NCBI GenBank assembly: GCA_026770585.1
Contig: MU646388.1
Location: 543,260 to 553,468 of the forward strand
Direction: 5' to 3'
Origin: Baffinella frigidus
Lineage: Eukaryota; Cryptophyceae; Cryptomonadales; Baffinellaceae
DNA: 10,209 nucleotides
In this document: piece after piece, positions 5,118-10,004 of the stretch
Numbering within the stretch: position 1 is the first letter of the stretch
Layout of the letters: every line of letters begins with the position of its first letter
Notes under the pieces: model-generated
Database searches by the model: none
What the model was told of the DNA's origin: nothing
What the model saw: the letters and a program-made list of their open reading frames with translations, nothing else
Position numbers and translations under genes: made by a program

Positions 5118-5175
5118 GAGCCAAGGCGGTCCGGGAAAGCTCTTGAAGAGTCATCGAGAATCAGGCGCGGGAGGA
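5118..5175 (+). pseudogene. Diverged, stop-containing copy of the 4729 exon
   Basis: GCCAAGGCGGTCCGGGAAAG aligns with GCAAAGGCGATAGCGGAGAG (AKA then V/I, E), and ATCGAGAATCAG with ATCGAGTACCAG (IE-x-Q). A six- to nine-base insertion and a TGA lie between. Homology is suggestive, not certain. Confidence 0.35.
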
Positions 5176-5180
5176 CGAGA

Positions 5181-5420
5181 CAGAACCCCAAATCTAAACC
5201 CCAAACCCGCAGGACGCGGTCTCATCCATATCGATCGAAGCGGATCAAATCGAGTCTGGAACTCTAGCTGTTTTCCTCGGTTAGATCTTTGAATTCGAGG
5301 CTCTGGACGGAAGAAATGGCGCGAGCCCCATCCTGTATTTAATTCGCTTCGGCCTGAATCAGGTGGCGGGTTAGCAACGAGGGGTTGGTGCGCGGGCACG
5401 AACCAGTGGGGCTGGGTAAT
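5181..5420 (+). other. Unassigned single-copy stretch
   Basis: After a short CCCCAAA-like patch, 5215-5415 is non-repetitive mixed-composition DNA. GAATCAG|GTGGCG and ACGAACCAG|TGGGGC could be splice signals, but no frame is supported by a second copy. Nothing recognised. Confidence 0.4.
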
Positions 5421-5615
5421 CCCTAAACCCCAACCCCAAACCCCAAACCCTAAATCCCGAAACCCTAAACCCCAACCCTTAAACCCTAAACCACTAAAAC
5501 CCGACACTCGAAACCCCAAACCCCAAACCCCAAACCCCGAAACCCCGGAACCCTAACCCCTATACCCTCAACCCTAATCCCCACTCCCACTAAACCCCAA
5601 AACCCAACCCCCAAA
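5421..5615 (+). repeat. CCCTAAA/CCCCAAA filler
   Basis: Degenerate heptamers leading to the acceptors at 5618-5619 and 5636-5637. Confidence 0.8.
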
Positions 5616-5619
5616 ACAG

Positions 5620-5674
5620 GGCGTCTTTTGGCTTCAGGGATGCCGCAGTTCTGCCCCTCGCCCGCGACCGTGCG
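5620..5674 (+). CDS. Possible short exon (DAAVLPLARDRA)
   Basis: Two acceptors, AAACAG (5619) and GGCTTCAG (5637), precede a piece ending GCG|GTACAC at 5675, the same donor word as at 329. From the first acceptor it reads ASFGFRDAAVLPLARDRA. There is no second copy, so it rests on splice signals and non-repetitive composition alone. Confidence 0.25.
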
Positions 5675-5678
5675 GTAC

Positions 5679-5682
<4 letters not shown>

Positions 5683-5730
<48 letters not shown>
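5683..5730 (+). repeat. (AG)n microsatellite
   Basis: About 24 AG dinucleotides with one AG-to-CG change at 5721-5722. The only dinucleotide microsatellite in the window. It sits just inside the proposed intron after the 5675 donor. Confidence 0.95.
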
Positions 5731-5731
<1 letters not shown>

Positions 5732-5744
5732 TCCTAAACCCCTT

Positions 5745-5880
5745 AACCCCAAACCCTGAACCCCACGCACTAAACCCAGAACCCTGAACCATGAGCCCTG
5801 CACCCTGAACCCTGTACCCTGAACTCTGAGCCCTGCACCCTGAACCCTGTACCCTGAACCCTGAGCCCGAAAACACAAAC
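5745..5880 (+). repeat. 35-bp higher-order heptamer repeat
   Basis: The five-heptamer block CCCTGCA-CCCTGAA-CCCTGTA-CCCTGAA-C(T/C)CTGAG repeats at least twice between about 5795 and 5866. The unit of amplification was therefore several heptamers long. Confidence 0.75.
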
Positions 5881-6240
5881 CCTAAACCTCATACGCGACC
5901 ATGTGACTAACCACGCCCTGAACTCAAAACCGTCATCCCTAAACCCTAAACCCTAAACCCTAAACCCTAAACCCTAAACCCTAAACCCTAAACCCTAAAC
6001 CCTAAACCCTAAACCCTCATCCCTGAACTCACCCTTCACAACAAACCCTAAACCTTGAACAAACCACCAACCACACGCCACAACCCCTCCACCCTCAACC
6101 CGAAACCCTTGACCTGAAATCCGCATGCACAAACCCTACAAAACCCTGTACCCTAAATCGTACATCGTAAAATTCCAAACACCAAAACCAAAACCCCGAA
6201 CCCTGAACCATAGCCCCAATCCATAAGCACCAAATACTCA
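5881..6240 (+). repeat. Telomere-like filler including a near-perfect CCCTAAA tract (5937-6017)
   Basis: 5937-6017 is about 81 bp of uninterrupted CCCTAAA, the longest canonical plant-type telomere tract here. Degenerate heptamers lie on both sides. Because more exon-like sequence follows, this is interstitial, not a chromosome end. No gene in the stretch. Confidence 0.9.
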
Positions 6241-6280
6241 ACCAGGTAGAGAGATTGGTAATTTATTGCCAAACAACCAG

Positions 6281-6437
6281 CGTCAGCGCCGCACATGCTA
6301 CGCATTGTGCTACTCACTGTACCCCGTGTCGGCCGCTCTTACGAGCATTTTCCGGATGGATTCTAACTCCACCTCCTACCAGGTACCTGTGGGGTCTCTG
6401 GGGGGCAAATCAGCTGGGGGTCGCAGAGATGGGAGGG
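6281..6437 (+). CDS. Candidate exon with a weak LRR
   Basis: The acceptor AACAACCAG ends at 6280. The open frame starts RQRRTCYALCYSLYPVSAAL and continues TSIFRMDSNSTSYQVPVGSL then GG. The segment LTSIFRMDSNSTSYQVPVGSL has the spacing of an LRR (hydrophobic-x-M-x-x-N, then VP and L). Two donors are possible: CAG|GTACCT at 6383 (phase 0, strong) or GGG|GTGAGC at 6438 (phase 1). If the first is used, the LRR is cut after YQ. No second copy was found. An alternative frame gives a Cys/His-rich peptide (HATHCATHCTPC), so the frame itself is not certain. Confidence 0.4.
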
Positions 6438-6439
6438 GT

Positions 6440-6718
6440 GAGCAACCCTAAACCCTAGTTCCTAAACTAAACCCTAAACTAAACCTAATTCCTAAGCTAA
6501 ACCCTTGATCCTAATTCCTAATCCCTAAACCTTAATCCCTAATCCCCAATCCATAGACACTCAACCCTAAACAAGTTCCCGAGCATGGCAACCCTAACCA
6601 AACTTTAAGCCTGAACCCTGAACCCTGAATCCCAAACCCTCAACCCTCAACTCTAAACCCTAAACCCTAAACCCTAAACCCTAAACCTTAAACTCTAAAC
6701 CCTGAACCTCAATACACT
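6440..6718 (+). repeat. Degenerate CCCTAAA/CTAAACTAAA filler
   Basis: Mixed CCTAAACTAAAC, CCTAATC and CCCTAAA words, with a clean CCCTAAA tract at about 6655-6685. No gene. Confidence 0.85.
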
Positions 6719-6720
6719 GC

Positions 6721-7020
6721 CAGGGCCGAGTTTTTGTATCAGTCAACTCAAGAGCGAAAATCGATTTTCAACTTCCCATTACGGGTACCTCGTTTCTAAA
6801 GTTGACACATTTGTGAGGTGTTGACTTTTGGCAATTCTCCGGATACGCAGTGAACGATGCAGTATGCAAACCTCTTGAGTGTCGCACGCGCTTGACACTC
6901 CAACGACGACAATGCATTATGAGACGATAGTGCATGATCGGGCATGTCACTTGTGAACAACCCTTATCTCTACCCCCCCCCCCCTTCCCATCTCTAATCT
7001 GAAAACGCCTGATCCTGTTG
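6721..7020 (+). other. Single-copy stretch with hairpins, no gene assigned
   Basis: ACTCAAGAG (6746-6754) pairs with CTCTTGAGT (6872-6880), and GAGTGTC (6877-6883) pairs with GACACTC a few bases downstream, a compact hairpin. AAAGTTGACACATTTGT at 6799 belongs to the dispersed repeat described at 9560. A poly-C run lies near 6975. A 90-codon minus-strand frame is open here, but its peptide resembles nothing known and has no splice support. Confidence 0.45.
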
Positions 7021-7119
7021 TAATCCCAAAACTTTCTCATCCCATAATCTTTAATCCCTAATCTCTACACCCCATATTCCCCAATCCCCGAATTCCCCAA
7101 CCCCTTACCCCCAAACCAG

Positions 7120-7158
7120 ATTGGTATGAGCGTGATCAAGACAGACCTCGTCGACATG
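7120..7158 (+). pseudogene. 5' half-copy of the LRR exon 7305-7422
   Basis: The acceptor AACCAG ends at 7119. The frame reads IGMSVIKTDLVDM against VGMSMIKTDLLDM in the full exon. Homology ends after ATGA, and ACCCTGAACCCTAAACCC follows. The LRR itself is missing. Microhomology between ...GACATGAC and the repeat's TGAAC is present at the break. Confidence 0.65.
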
Positions 7159-7159
7159 A

Positions 7160-7300
7160 ACCATACACCCTGAACCCTAAACCCTCACCCCTAACCACCA
7201 AACCCTAAACCTTAAACGTAAACCGTAAACCGTCAACCGCAAACCGTAAACCGTAAACCCAAACCCCAAAATGTTGACACCGAGCTGGGTGAACCGCACA
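7160..7300 (+). repeat. CCCTAAA/CCGTAAA filler
   Basis: CCCTGAA and CCCTAAA give way to a CCGTAAA heptamer run at about 7215-7258, a variant seen only here. Confidence 0.8.
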
Positions 7301-7304
7301 CCAG

Positions 7305-7422
7305 GTGGGTATGAGCATGATCAAGACAGACCTCCTGGACATGACGTGGATCACGAAACTGCTCCTCTCCTACAACCGTCTCGTGCAGCTCCCCGACACG
7401 CTCACCCGCCTCACCCAGCTCG
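7305..7422 (+). CDS. LRR exon 1 (39 codons + 1 nt, phase 0/1)
   Basis: The acceptor CACCAG ends at 7304 and the donor is CTCG|GTACCA at 7423. The product begins VGMSMIKTDLLDMTWITKLL and contains KLLLSYNRLVQLPDTLTRL then TQL, a clear LxLSxNxLxxLPxxLxxLxxL leucine-rich repeat of the typical or plant-disease-resistance/SHOC2-like class. LRRs form curved solenoids that bind proteins; the ligand is unknown. Splicing to 8510 in phase 1 yields LTQL-VTLDVSHN, restoring the next repeat exactly, which supports both boundaries. Half-copies lie on both sides (7120-7158 and 7651-7715), the latter with a synonymous CAG/CAA change and an R/H change. Confidence 0.75.
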
Positions 7423-7448
7423 GTACCACCACTAGCCCTTGGAGGTGG

Positions 7449-7581
7449 CTCAAATAGTGTCCTGAACCCTTTTATATTTGCGTTGACATGGAGGTCGGAT
7501 CCGACCTCCAGAGGTCAAAAGTTGACACATTTTGTACCAAAAAATCAACTTTTGAAAAATAGTTCCAGAGCACTATTTGAG
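7449..7581 (+). repeat. Nested foldback element with a 20-bp central palindrome
   Basis: CTCAAATAGTG (7449-7459) pairs exactly with CACTATTTGAG (7571-7581), and weaker pairing continues inward (CTGAAC/GTTCCAG). GGAGGTCGGATCCGACCTCC (7490-7509) is a perfect palindrome. The right side holds an AAAGTTGACACATTTTGTACC family motif at 7518-7538. The element lies in the intron after LRR exon 1. No ORF. Confidence 0.65.
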
Positions 7582-7650
7582 CAAACTCGGAGGGCTGGTG
7601 GCAGGGTTTAAGGTTTAGAACCCCCCCCTCGAAGTCAGGGTAGTTAGTAT

Positions 7651-7715
7651 GCTCTCCTTCCCTACAACCGTCTCGTGCAACTCCCCGACACGCTCACCCA
7701 TCTCACCCAGCTCGA
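7651..7715 (+). pseudogene. 3' half-copy of the LRR exon 7305-7422
   Basis: CTACAACCGTCTCGTGCAAC ... ACCCAGCTCG encodes YNRLVQLPDTLTHLTQL, the LRR half only. The donor GTACCA of the full exon is ATATCA here, so it could not be spliced as the full copy is. Near-identity shows a recent duplication. Confidence 0.65.
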
Positions 7716-7732
7716 TATCAGGGTTTATTGTT

Positions 7733-7806
7733 TAGGAACCCCTGGGTTGCCTACCGTAGGGTCGTAGGTCTCATCGCTTAAGGGTGATTCGGAATCCCTT
7801 AGAAGT
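7733..7806 (+). repeat. Dispersed TTGCCTACCGTAGGGTC repeat, copy A
   Basis: AGGAACCCC ... TTGCCTACCGTAGGGTCGTA ... TCGCTTA ... ATTCGGAATCCCTT aligns with 8651-8737 (copy B) over about 75 bp in the same orientation, with small indels. Related to the hairpin at 1336-1450 and the fragment at 3438. Confidence 0.65.
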
Positions 7807-7812
7807 CTGGTG

Positions 7813-8035
7813 CCACTCGAGGCTGGAAGAGGGAGTATGTTAAAAGTGGAGTTGTTAAAATTTGTACCAGTCATGGGCGGGTTTGGTCACGTAGCCGCTC
7901 GAATTCGAGCGGCTTCGTGACCAAACGCAACTATTTATGTGAAAATTACTACCCACCCCTTCAAAATTACTACACCTCCCTTCACTTGTAACGGAATCTC
8001 TGTTTTGAAGTAGTCACATTTCTAGCCTCGAGTGG
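7813..8035 (+). mobile_element. 223-bp foldback element with 12-bp perfect ends
   Basis: CCACTCGAGGCT (7813-7824) pairs exactly with AGCCTCGAGTGG (8024-8035). Imperfect pairing continues for about 20 more bases (GGAAGAGGGAGTATGTTAAAA against AGAAATGTGACTACTTCAAAA). Inside lie the 46-bp palindrome 7881-7926 and a 21-bp tandem pair AAAATTACTACxCxCCCTTC (7942-7983). No ORF, so it would be non-autonomous. Target-site duplication is not obvious. Confidence 0.6.
7881..7926. repeat. 46-bp near-perfect palindrome
   Basis: GTTTGGTCACG-T-AGCCGCTC, then GAATTC at the centre, then the mirror complement. The single mismatch pair is T/T at 7892 and 7915. With almost no loop it could extrude as a cruciform or fold as a perfect hairpin in RNA. 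The outer words GGTCACG recur singly at 9951-9957. Confidence 0.9.
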
Positions 8036-8094
8036 TGTGTGGGACTGCAAGAACTCGGGAGAACCCGCGGGTCGAGTTGTGGTCAGAGTTATCG
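8036..8094 (+). other. Short unassigned stretch
   Basis: Non-repetitive sequence between the foldback element and the G-rich block. No supported coding frame. Confidence 0.35.
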
Positions 8095-8180
8095 TGGTTT
8101 CGGCTTTCGGGTTCCAGGTTCCGGGTTTAGGGTTTCCAGGTTCCGGGTTAAGGGTTTCCGGGTTCTGGTTTTCAGGTCGA
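8095..8180 (-). repeat. G-rich heptamer-derived block (GGGTTCCAGGTTCC)
   Basis: GGGTTTAGGGTTTCCAGGTT-type units on the plus strand, organised as about 24-bp repeats (TTCCAGGTTCCGGGTT twice). The orientation is opposite to the C-rich block that follows at 8196-8280. Confidence 0.7.
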
Positions 8181-8285
8181 GGACTGATGGTGGTGCCCGC
8201 CTGGACCCTGCACCCTGCACCCGGATCTCTGAACCCTGAACCTTACAACTTGGACCCTGAACCCTGAACCCTGAACCCTACGCTT

Positions 8286-8509
8286 GTGTGCAGTGACGCT
8301 GGATGTGTAAGTGAGTGTGCAATGCCCACAAGAATGCGAGCACTGAAACCTACGTGAGTGTGCAGTGACGCTAGATGTATAAGCGTATGCGCAATGACCA
8401 CAAGAATGTGAGCACTGAACCCAAAGCGTGTGTGCAGTGACTCTAGACGTGTAAGCGTGTGTGCAATGCCCATAAGAATGGGAGCACTGAACCCTGAGTG
8501 TGTTTGCAG
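8286..8509 (+). repeat. 72-bp tandem array carrying repeated acceptor plus exon start
   Basis: Three full units, ending at the real exon, have an exact 72-bp period: TGCAG ends at 8293, 8365, 8437 and 8509. Each is followed by TGACGCTGGATGT or a close variant, the first 13 nt of the LRR exon at 8510. Unit 1 continues with GTAAGTGAG and unit 3 with GTAAGCGTG, good donor words, so each unit could act as a 13-nt pseudo-exon. The remainder of each unit is CAATGxCCAxAAGAATGxGAGCACTGAA-like intron sequence. Confidence 0.85.
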
Positions 8510-8580
8510 TGACGCTGGATGTGTCGCACAACGTCATCTCCATACTCCCGGGTACATTTTCCGCCCCGCTTCTCAACTTG
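8510..8580 (+). CDS. LRR exon 2 (phase 1 in)
   Basis: The acceptor GTTTGCAG ends at 8509. With the G carried over from 7422 it reads VTLDVSHNVISILPGTFSAP then LLNL, 24 residues and one complete LRR (LDVSHNxIxxLP). The 3' limit is uncertain. By comparison with exon 1 (QLG|GTACCA) the donor should follow TTGG at 8581, but the sequence there is GCATGCC. Options are a GC donor at 8581, CACA|GTGGGC at 8593, or an earlier G|GTACAT at 8552. The downstream sequence from 8587 matches an arm of the foldback element at 9882-10004, so an insertion or recombination may have destroyed the original donor. Confidence 0.7.
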
Positions 8581-8586
8581 GCATGC

Positions 8587-8606
8587 CACACAGTGGGCTA
8601 CGAATG
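8587..8606 (+). repeat. Solo arm of the 9882-10004 foldback element
   Basis: CACACAGTGGGCTACGAATG resembles the left arm ACACGGTGGACTACGAACCT (9881-9900) and the reverse complement of the right arm. It abuts LRR exon 2. Confidence 0.5.
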
Positions 8607-8650
8607 AAAAACATGTTCAAATCTAAGCCATTTTCCGTTACCTTATCCGC

Positions 8651-8740
8651 AGGAACCCCCCCTATGTCCCTACGGATTGCCTACCGTAGGGTCCTAGGTC
8701 TTGTCGCTTATAGGTTATTCGAAATCCCTTCGAAGTCCAC
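8651..8740 (+). repeat. Dispersed TTGCCTACCGTAGGGTC repeat, copy B
   Basis: Direct-orientation relative of 7733-7806, sharing GGAACCCC, TTGCCTACCGTAGGGTC, TAGGTCT, TCGCTTA and ATCCCTT blocks. Directly downstream (8758-8775) is a minus-strand member of the GACGGATTTGTACC family. Confidence 0.65.
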
Positions 8741-8776
8741 TCTGTTGCTTGGTTTGTGGTACAAATCCGTCGACCA

Positions 8777-9010
8777 GCCTCGCCTCGAAAGATACTCGCA
8801 TCCGTTGGGTTGAATCACGAAACGGTTGAGTTAATTACGAGCGAGTTAACCACGGGCGCAGCCTGACCTAAATACGATACCTCACTCCGTTGGATCTACC
8901 TGGGAAACATGCGGCCCTCCAGCCCCACCTCGAACGATGCGCGAATCTGTTGGATTCGGTTACGAGGCTTTGGATTTGGTAACGAAACGTATGTCGGACT
9001 ACGCAGGGGC
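8777..9010 (+). repeat. Diverged direct duplication (~90 bp, two copies)
   Basis: 8777-8865 (CAGCCTCGCCTCGAAAGATA ... CCGTTGGGTTGAATCACGAAAC) and 8919-9010 (CAGCCCCACCTCGAACGATG ... CTGTTGGATTCGGTTACGAGGC) align throughout with many substitutions. An open plus frame runs 8909-9106 and joins the LRR fragment at 9055, but its upstream part has no recognisable domain. Confidence 0.45.
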
Positions 9011-9054
9011 GCGATCTCACGTAGAAAGCTTATAACCGATATTCCACGCAGCAG

Positions 9055-9101
9055 CATCGCTTGGGACCTGCACGCAGAGATCATCTTGGCCTACAACATG
9101 C
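9055..9101 (+). pseudogene. Truncated LRR exon 3, copy 1
   Basis: After CAGCAG it reads CATCGCTTGGGACCTGCACGC, then a 7-nt deletion relative to the full exon, then GAGATCATCTTGGCCTACAACATG, encoding EIILAYNM. It ends exactly at AACATGC, where CCCTAACCCTC begins. The LP-containing half is missing. Confidence 0.55.
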
Positions 9102-9109
9102 CCTAACCC

Positions 9110-9201
9110 TCACACCCAAACCCCCACACGCGAAACCAGCGGGGGACTGCGAGACCCTTCGAAACTCTCAACCCAACCTCAACCCTCACACCCGAAACCA
9201 G
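9110..9201 (+). repeat. Intron-like tandem unit between LRR exon 3 copies
   Basis: CACACxCxAAAC...GCGAAACCAGCGG...GGGGACT..GAGAC...CGGAACTCT-type sequence repeated at 9262-9411. The second unit carries an extra G-rich GTGTAGGGTGTAGGTTAGGG piece (about 9332-9351), itself bracketed by inverted CTCGAGA-like words. Together with the exon copies this is a three-fold tandem amplification. Confidence 0.6.
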
Positions 9202-9255
9202 CGTCGCTCGGGGCCTGCACGACGCCCGAAGAGATAGTCGTGGCCTACAACATGC
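9202..9255 (+). pseudogene. Truncated LRR exon 3, copy 2
   Basis: After ACCAG the frame reads SLGACTTPEEIVVAYNM, one or two changes from the full copy (SLGACTTLEEIVLAYNM). It is again cut at AACATGC, followed by CCTGACCCTC with an in-frame TGA. The break position is identical to copy 1, so the cut predates the tandem duplication or reflects the same microhomology. Confidence 0.6.
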
Positions 9256-9411
9256 CCTGACCCTCAAACCCCACACCCCAAACGCGAAACCAGCGGCATT
9301 ACCCTGGGGACTCGAGACTCCAGTGAGTTTGGTGTAGGGTGTAGGTTAGGGTCTCGAGATCCTAACTTTCGGAACTCTGAACCCAACCCCAACCCTCACA
9401 CCCGAAACCAG

Positions 9412-9560
9412 CGTCGCTCGGGGCGTGCACGACGCTCGAAGAAATCGTGTTGGCGTACAACATGCTCGACGCTCTCCCTAAGGAGATGGCCCTCCTGCCA
9501 AAATGGTCCCGCGCGCCCCCCCAAAGCGGGCTTAGGGGCCTATTTGGTCTCGCCGACTAA
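9412..9560 (+). CDS. LRR exon 3, possibly terminal (phase 1 in, TAA at 9558)
   Basis: The acceptor AAACCAG ends at 9411. Phase 1 gives ASLGACTTLEEIVLAYNMLD, then ALPKEMALLPKW, a clear LRR (LEEIVLAYNMLDALPKEMALL). The frame stays open through SRAPPQSGLRGLFGLAD to a TAA at 9558-9560, which could be the real C-terminus. An alternative is a donor near ATG|GTCCCG (9505), because the PKELALLPKW copy at 9655 has ATG|GTACCC at the same place. Truncated copies of the first half lie at 9055 and 9202. LRR class as in 7305. Confidence 0.65.
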
Positions 9561-9624
9561 GTGAAAATTTGACGGATTTGTATCGCGCACCCAGTGAAAG
9601 GTGACGGATTTGTACCGCGCACTC
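9560..9624 (+). repeat. 32-bp tandem pair of the GACGGATTTGTACC repeat family
   Basis: AGTGAAAATTTGACGGATTT-GTATCGCGCACCC and AGTGAAAGGTGACGGATTT-GTACCGCGCACTC lie in tandem, followed by GTCAACTT. Related single copies are at 2123-2142 (minus), 6799-6814, 7518-7538, about 7850-7868, and 8758-8775 (minus). Short, dispersed, both strands; either a tiny TIR element or a protein-binding motif. Confidence 0.65.
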
Positions 9625-9647
9625 AGCATGTCAACTTAGGAATAGTC

Positions 9648-9690
9648 CGCGAGGCCGAAGGAGTTGGCGCTGCTCCCGAAATGGTACCCC
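9648..9690 (+). pseudogene. Partial copy of the 3' half of LRR exon 3
   Basis: CCGAAGGAGTTGGCGCTGCT, then CCCGAAATGGTACCCC, encodes PKELALLPKW against PKEMALLPKW. Six of the seven differences within these ten codons are synonymous or M/L. The first half of the exon is absent. ATG|GTACCC could be a donor and AATAG at 9643-9647 an acceptor, so it might still be a usable exon. Confidence 0.5.
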
Positions 9691-9727
9691 GAAAAGGATT
9701 TGCGGGCGCCCGGAAAGGGTTTGGGTT

Positions 9728-9766
9728 CAGGGTTTAGGGTTTAGGGTTTAGGGTTTAGGGTTGAGT
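9728..9766 (-). repeat. Short canonical GGGTTTA tract
   Basis: Four to five perfect GGGTTTA units on the plus strand, opposite to most arrays, directly after the partial exon copy. Confidence 0.9.
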
Positions 9767-9823
9767 TGACCTGTTGGGATTTTTGGGCGATCGATTCTGA
9801 TTTCCCCTTGTCCATAAACCCAG

Positions 9824-9860
9824 GACGTACCGGGGCGATCGATGGAGTTGCCCTACACCA
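9824..9860 (+). pseudogene. Partial copy of the 10043 exon start
   Basis: After AACCCAG it reads GACGTACCGGGGCGATCGAT, resembling GACGTATCGACGG after the acceptor at 10042, with a nine-base insertion or deletion. It passes into CCCTACACC repeat. A GGGCGATCGAT word is also found at 9785. Confidence 0.35.
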
Positions 9861-9881
9861 TACAACCCTGGACCCTAACAA

Positions 9882-10004
9882 CACGGTGGACTACGAACCT
9901 TTCATCAAAAGTCAATTTGCCATGCGACAATTGACTTTCTGGTGCAATTTGGTCACGTCACCCCCTGAATTCCAGCCCCACCGAAACCTGCGTAGCCCAC
10001 CGTG
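9882..10004 (+). mobile_element. Foldback element, ~22-bp inverted ends, internal hairpin
   Basis: CACGGTGGACTACGAACCTTTC (9882-9903) pairs with GAAACCTGCGTAGCCCACCGTG (9983-10004), with the outer 14 positions matching except one. AAAGTCAATT (9908-9917) and AATTGACTTT (9929-9938) form an inner perfect hairpin. No ORF. One arm is also present alone at 8587. Confidence 0.6.

Noticed and set aside
4867-5191. Long minus-strand frames rich in G/F/V/W (VWGLGFG-type), also at 554-811, 5151-5519 and 5634-5878
   Set aside because: They are direct translations of CCCCAAA/CCCTGAA heptamers, whose 7-bp period cycles through all frames without stops. No domain, and several overlapping frames are open at once.
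5937-6017. Chromosome end (true telomere) or subtelomere boundary
   Set aside because: Exon-like, non-repetitive sequence lies on both sides and the array is only about 81 bp. Subtelomeric location of the whole window cannot be excluded.
6875-6960. tRNA or other structured RNA gene in the hairpin-rich stretch
   Set aside because: No A-box or B-box and no cloverleaf could be drawn; only isolated stems of 7-9 bp.
6768-7040. 90-codon minus-strand frame
   Set aside because: No splice support, no second copy and no recognisable motif. The region is better described by hairpins and a dispersed repeat.
8286-8509. CRISPR array
   Set aside because: Units are contiguous 72-bp tandem repeats without unique spacers, the context is eukaryotic, and no cas-like gene is present.
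8172-8591. 139-codon minus-strand frame with a 24-residue Cys/His-rich repeat
   Set aside because: The period comes from the 72-bp tandem array, a multiple of three. The sense strand carries the conserved acceptor and LRR start, which explains the repeat better. The antisense peptide has no known zinc-binding spacing.
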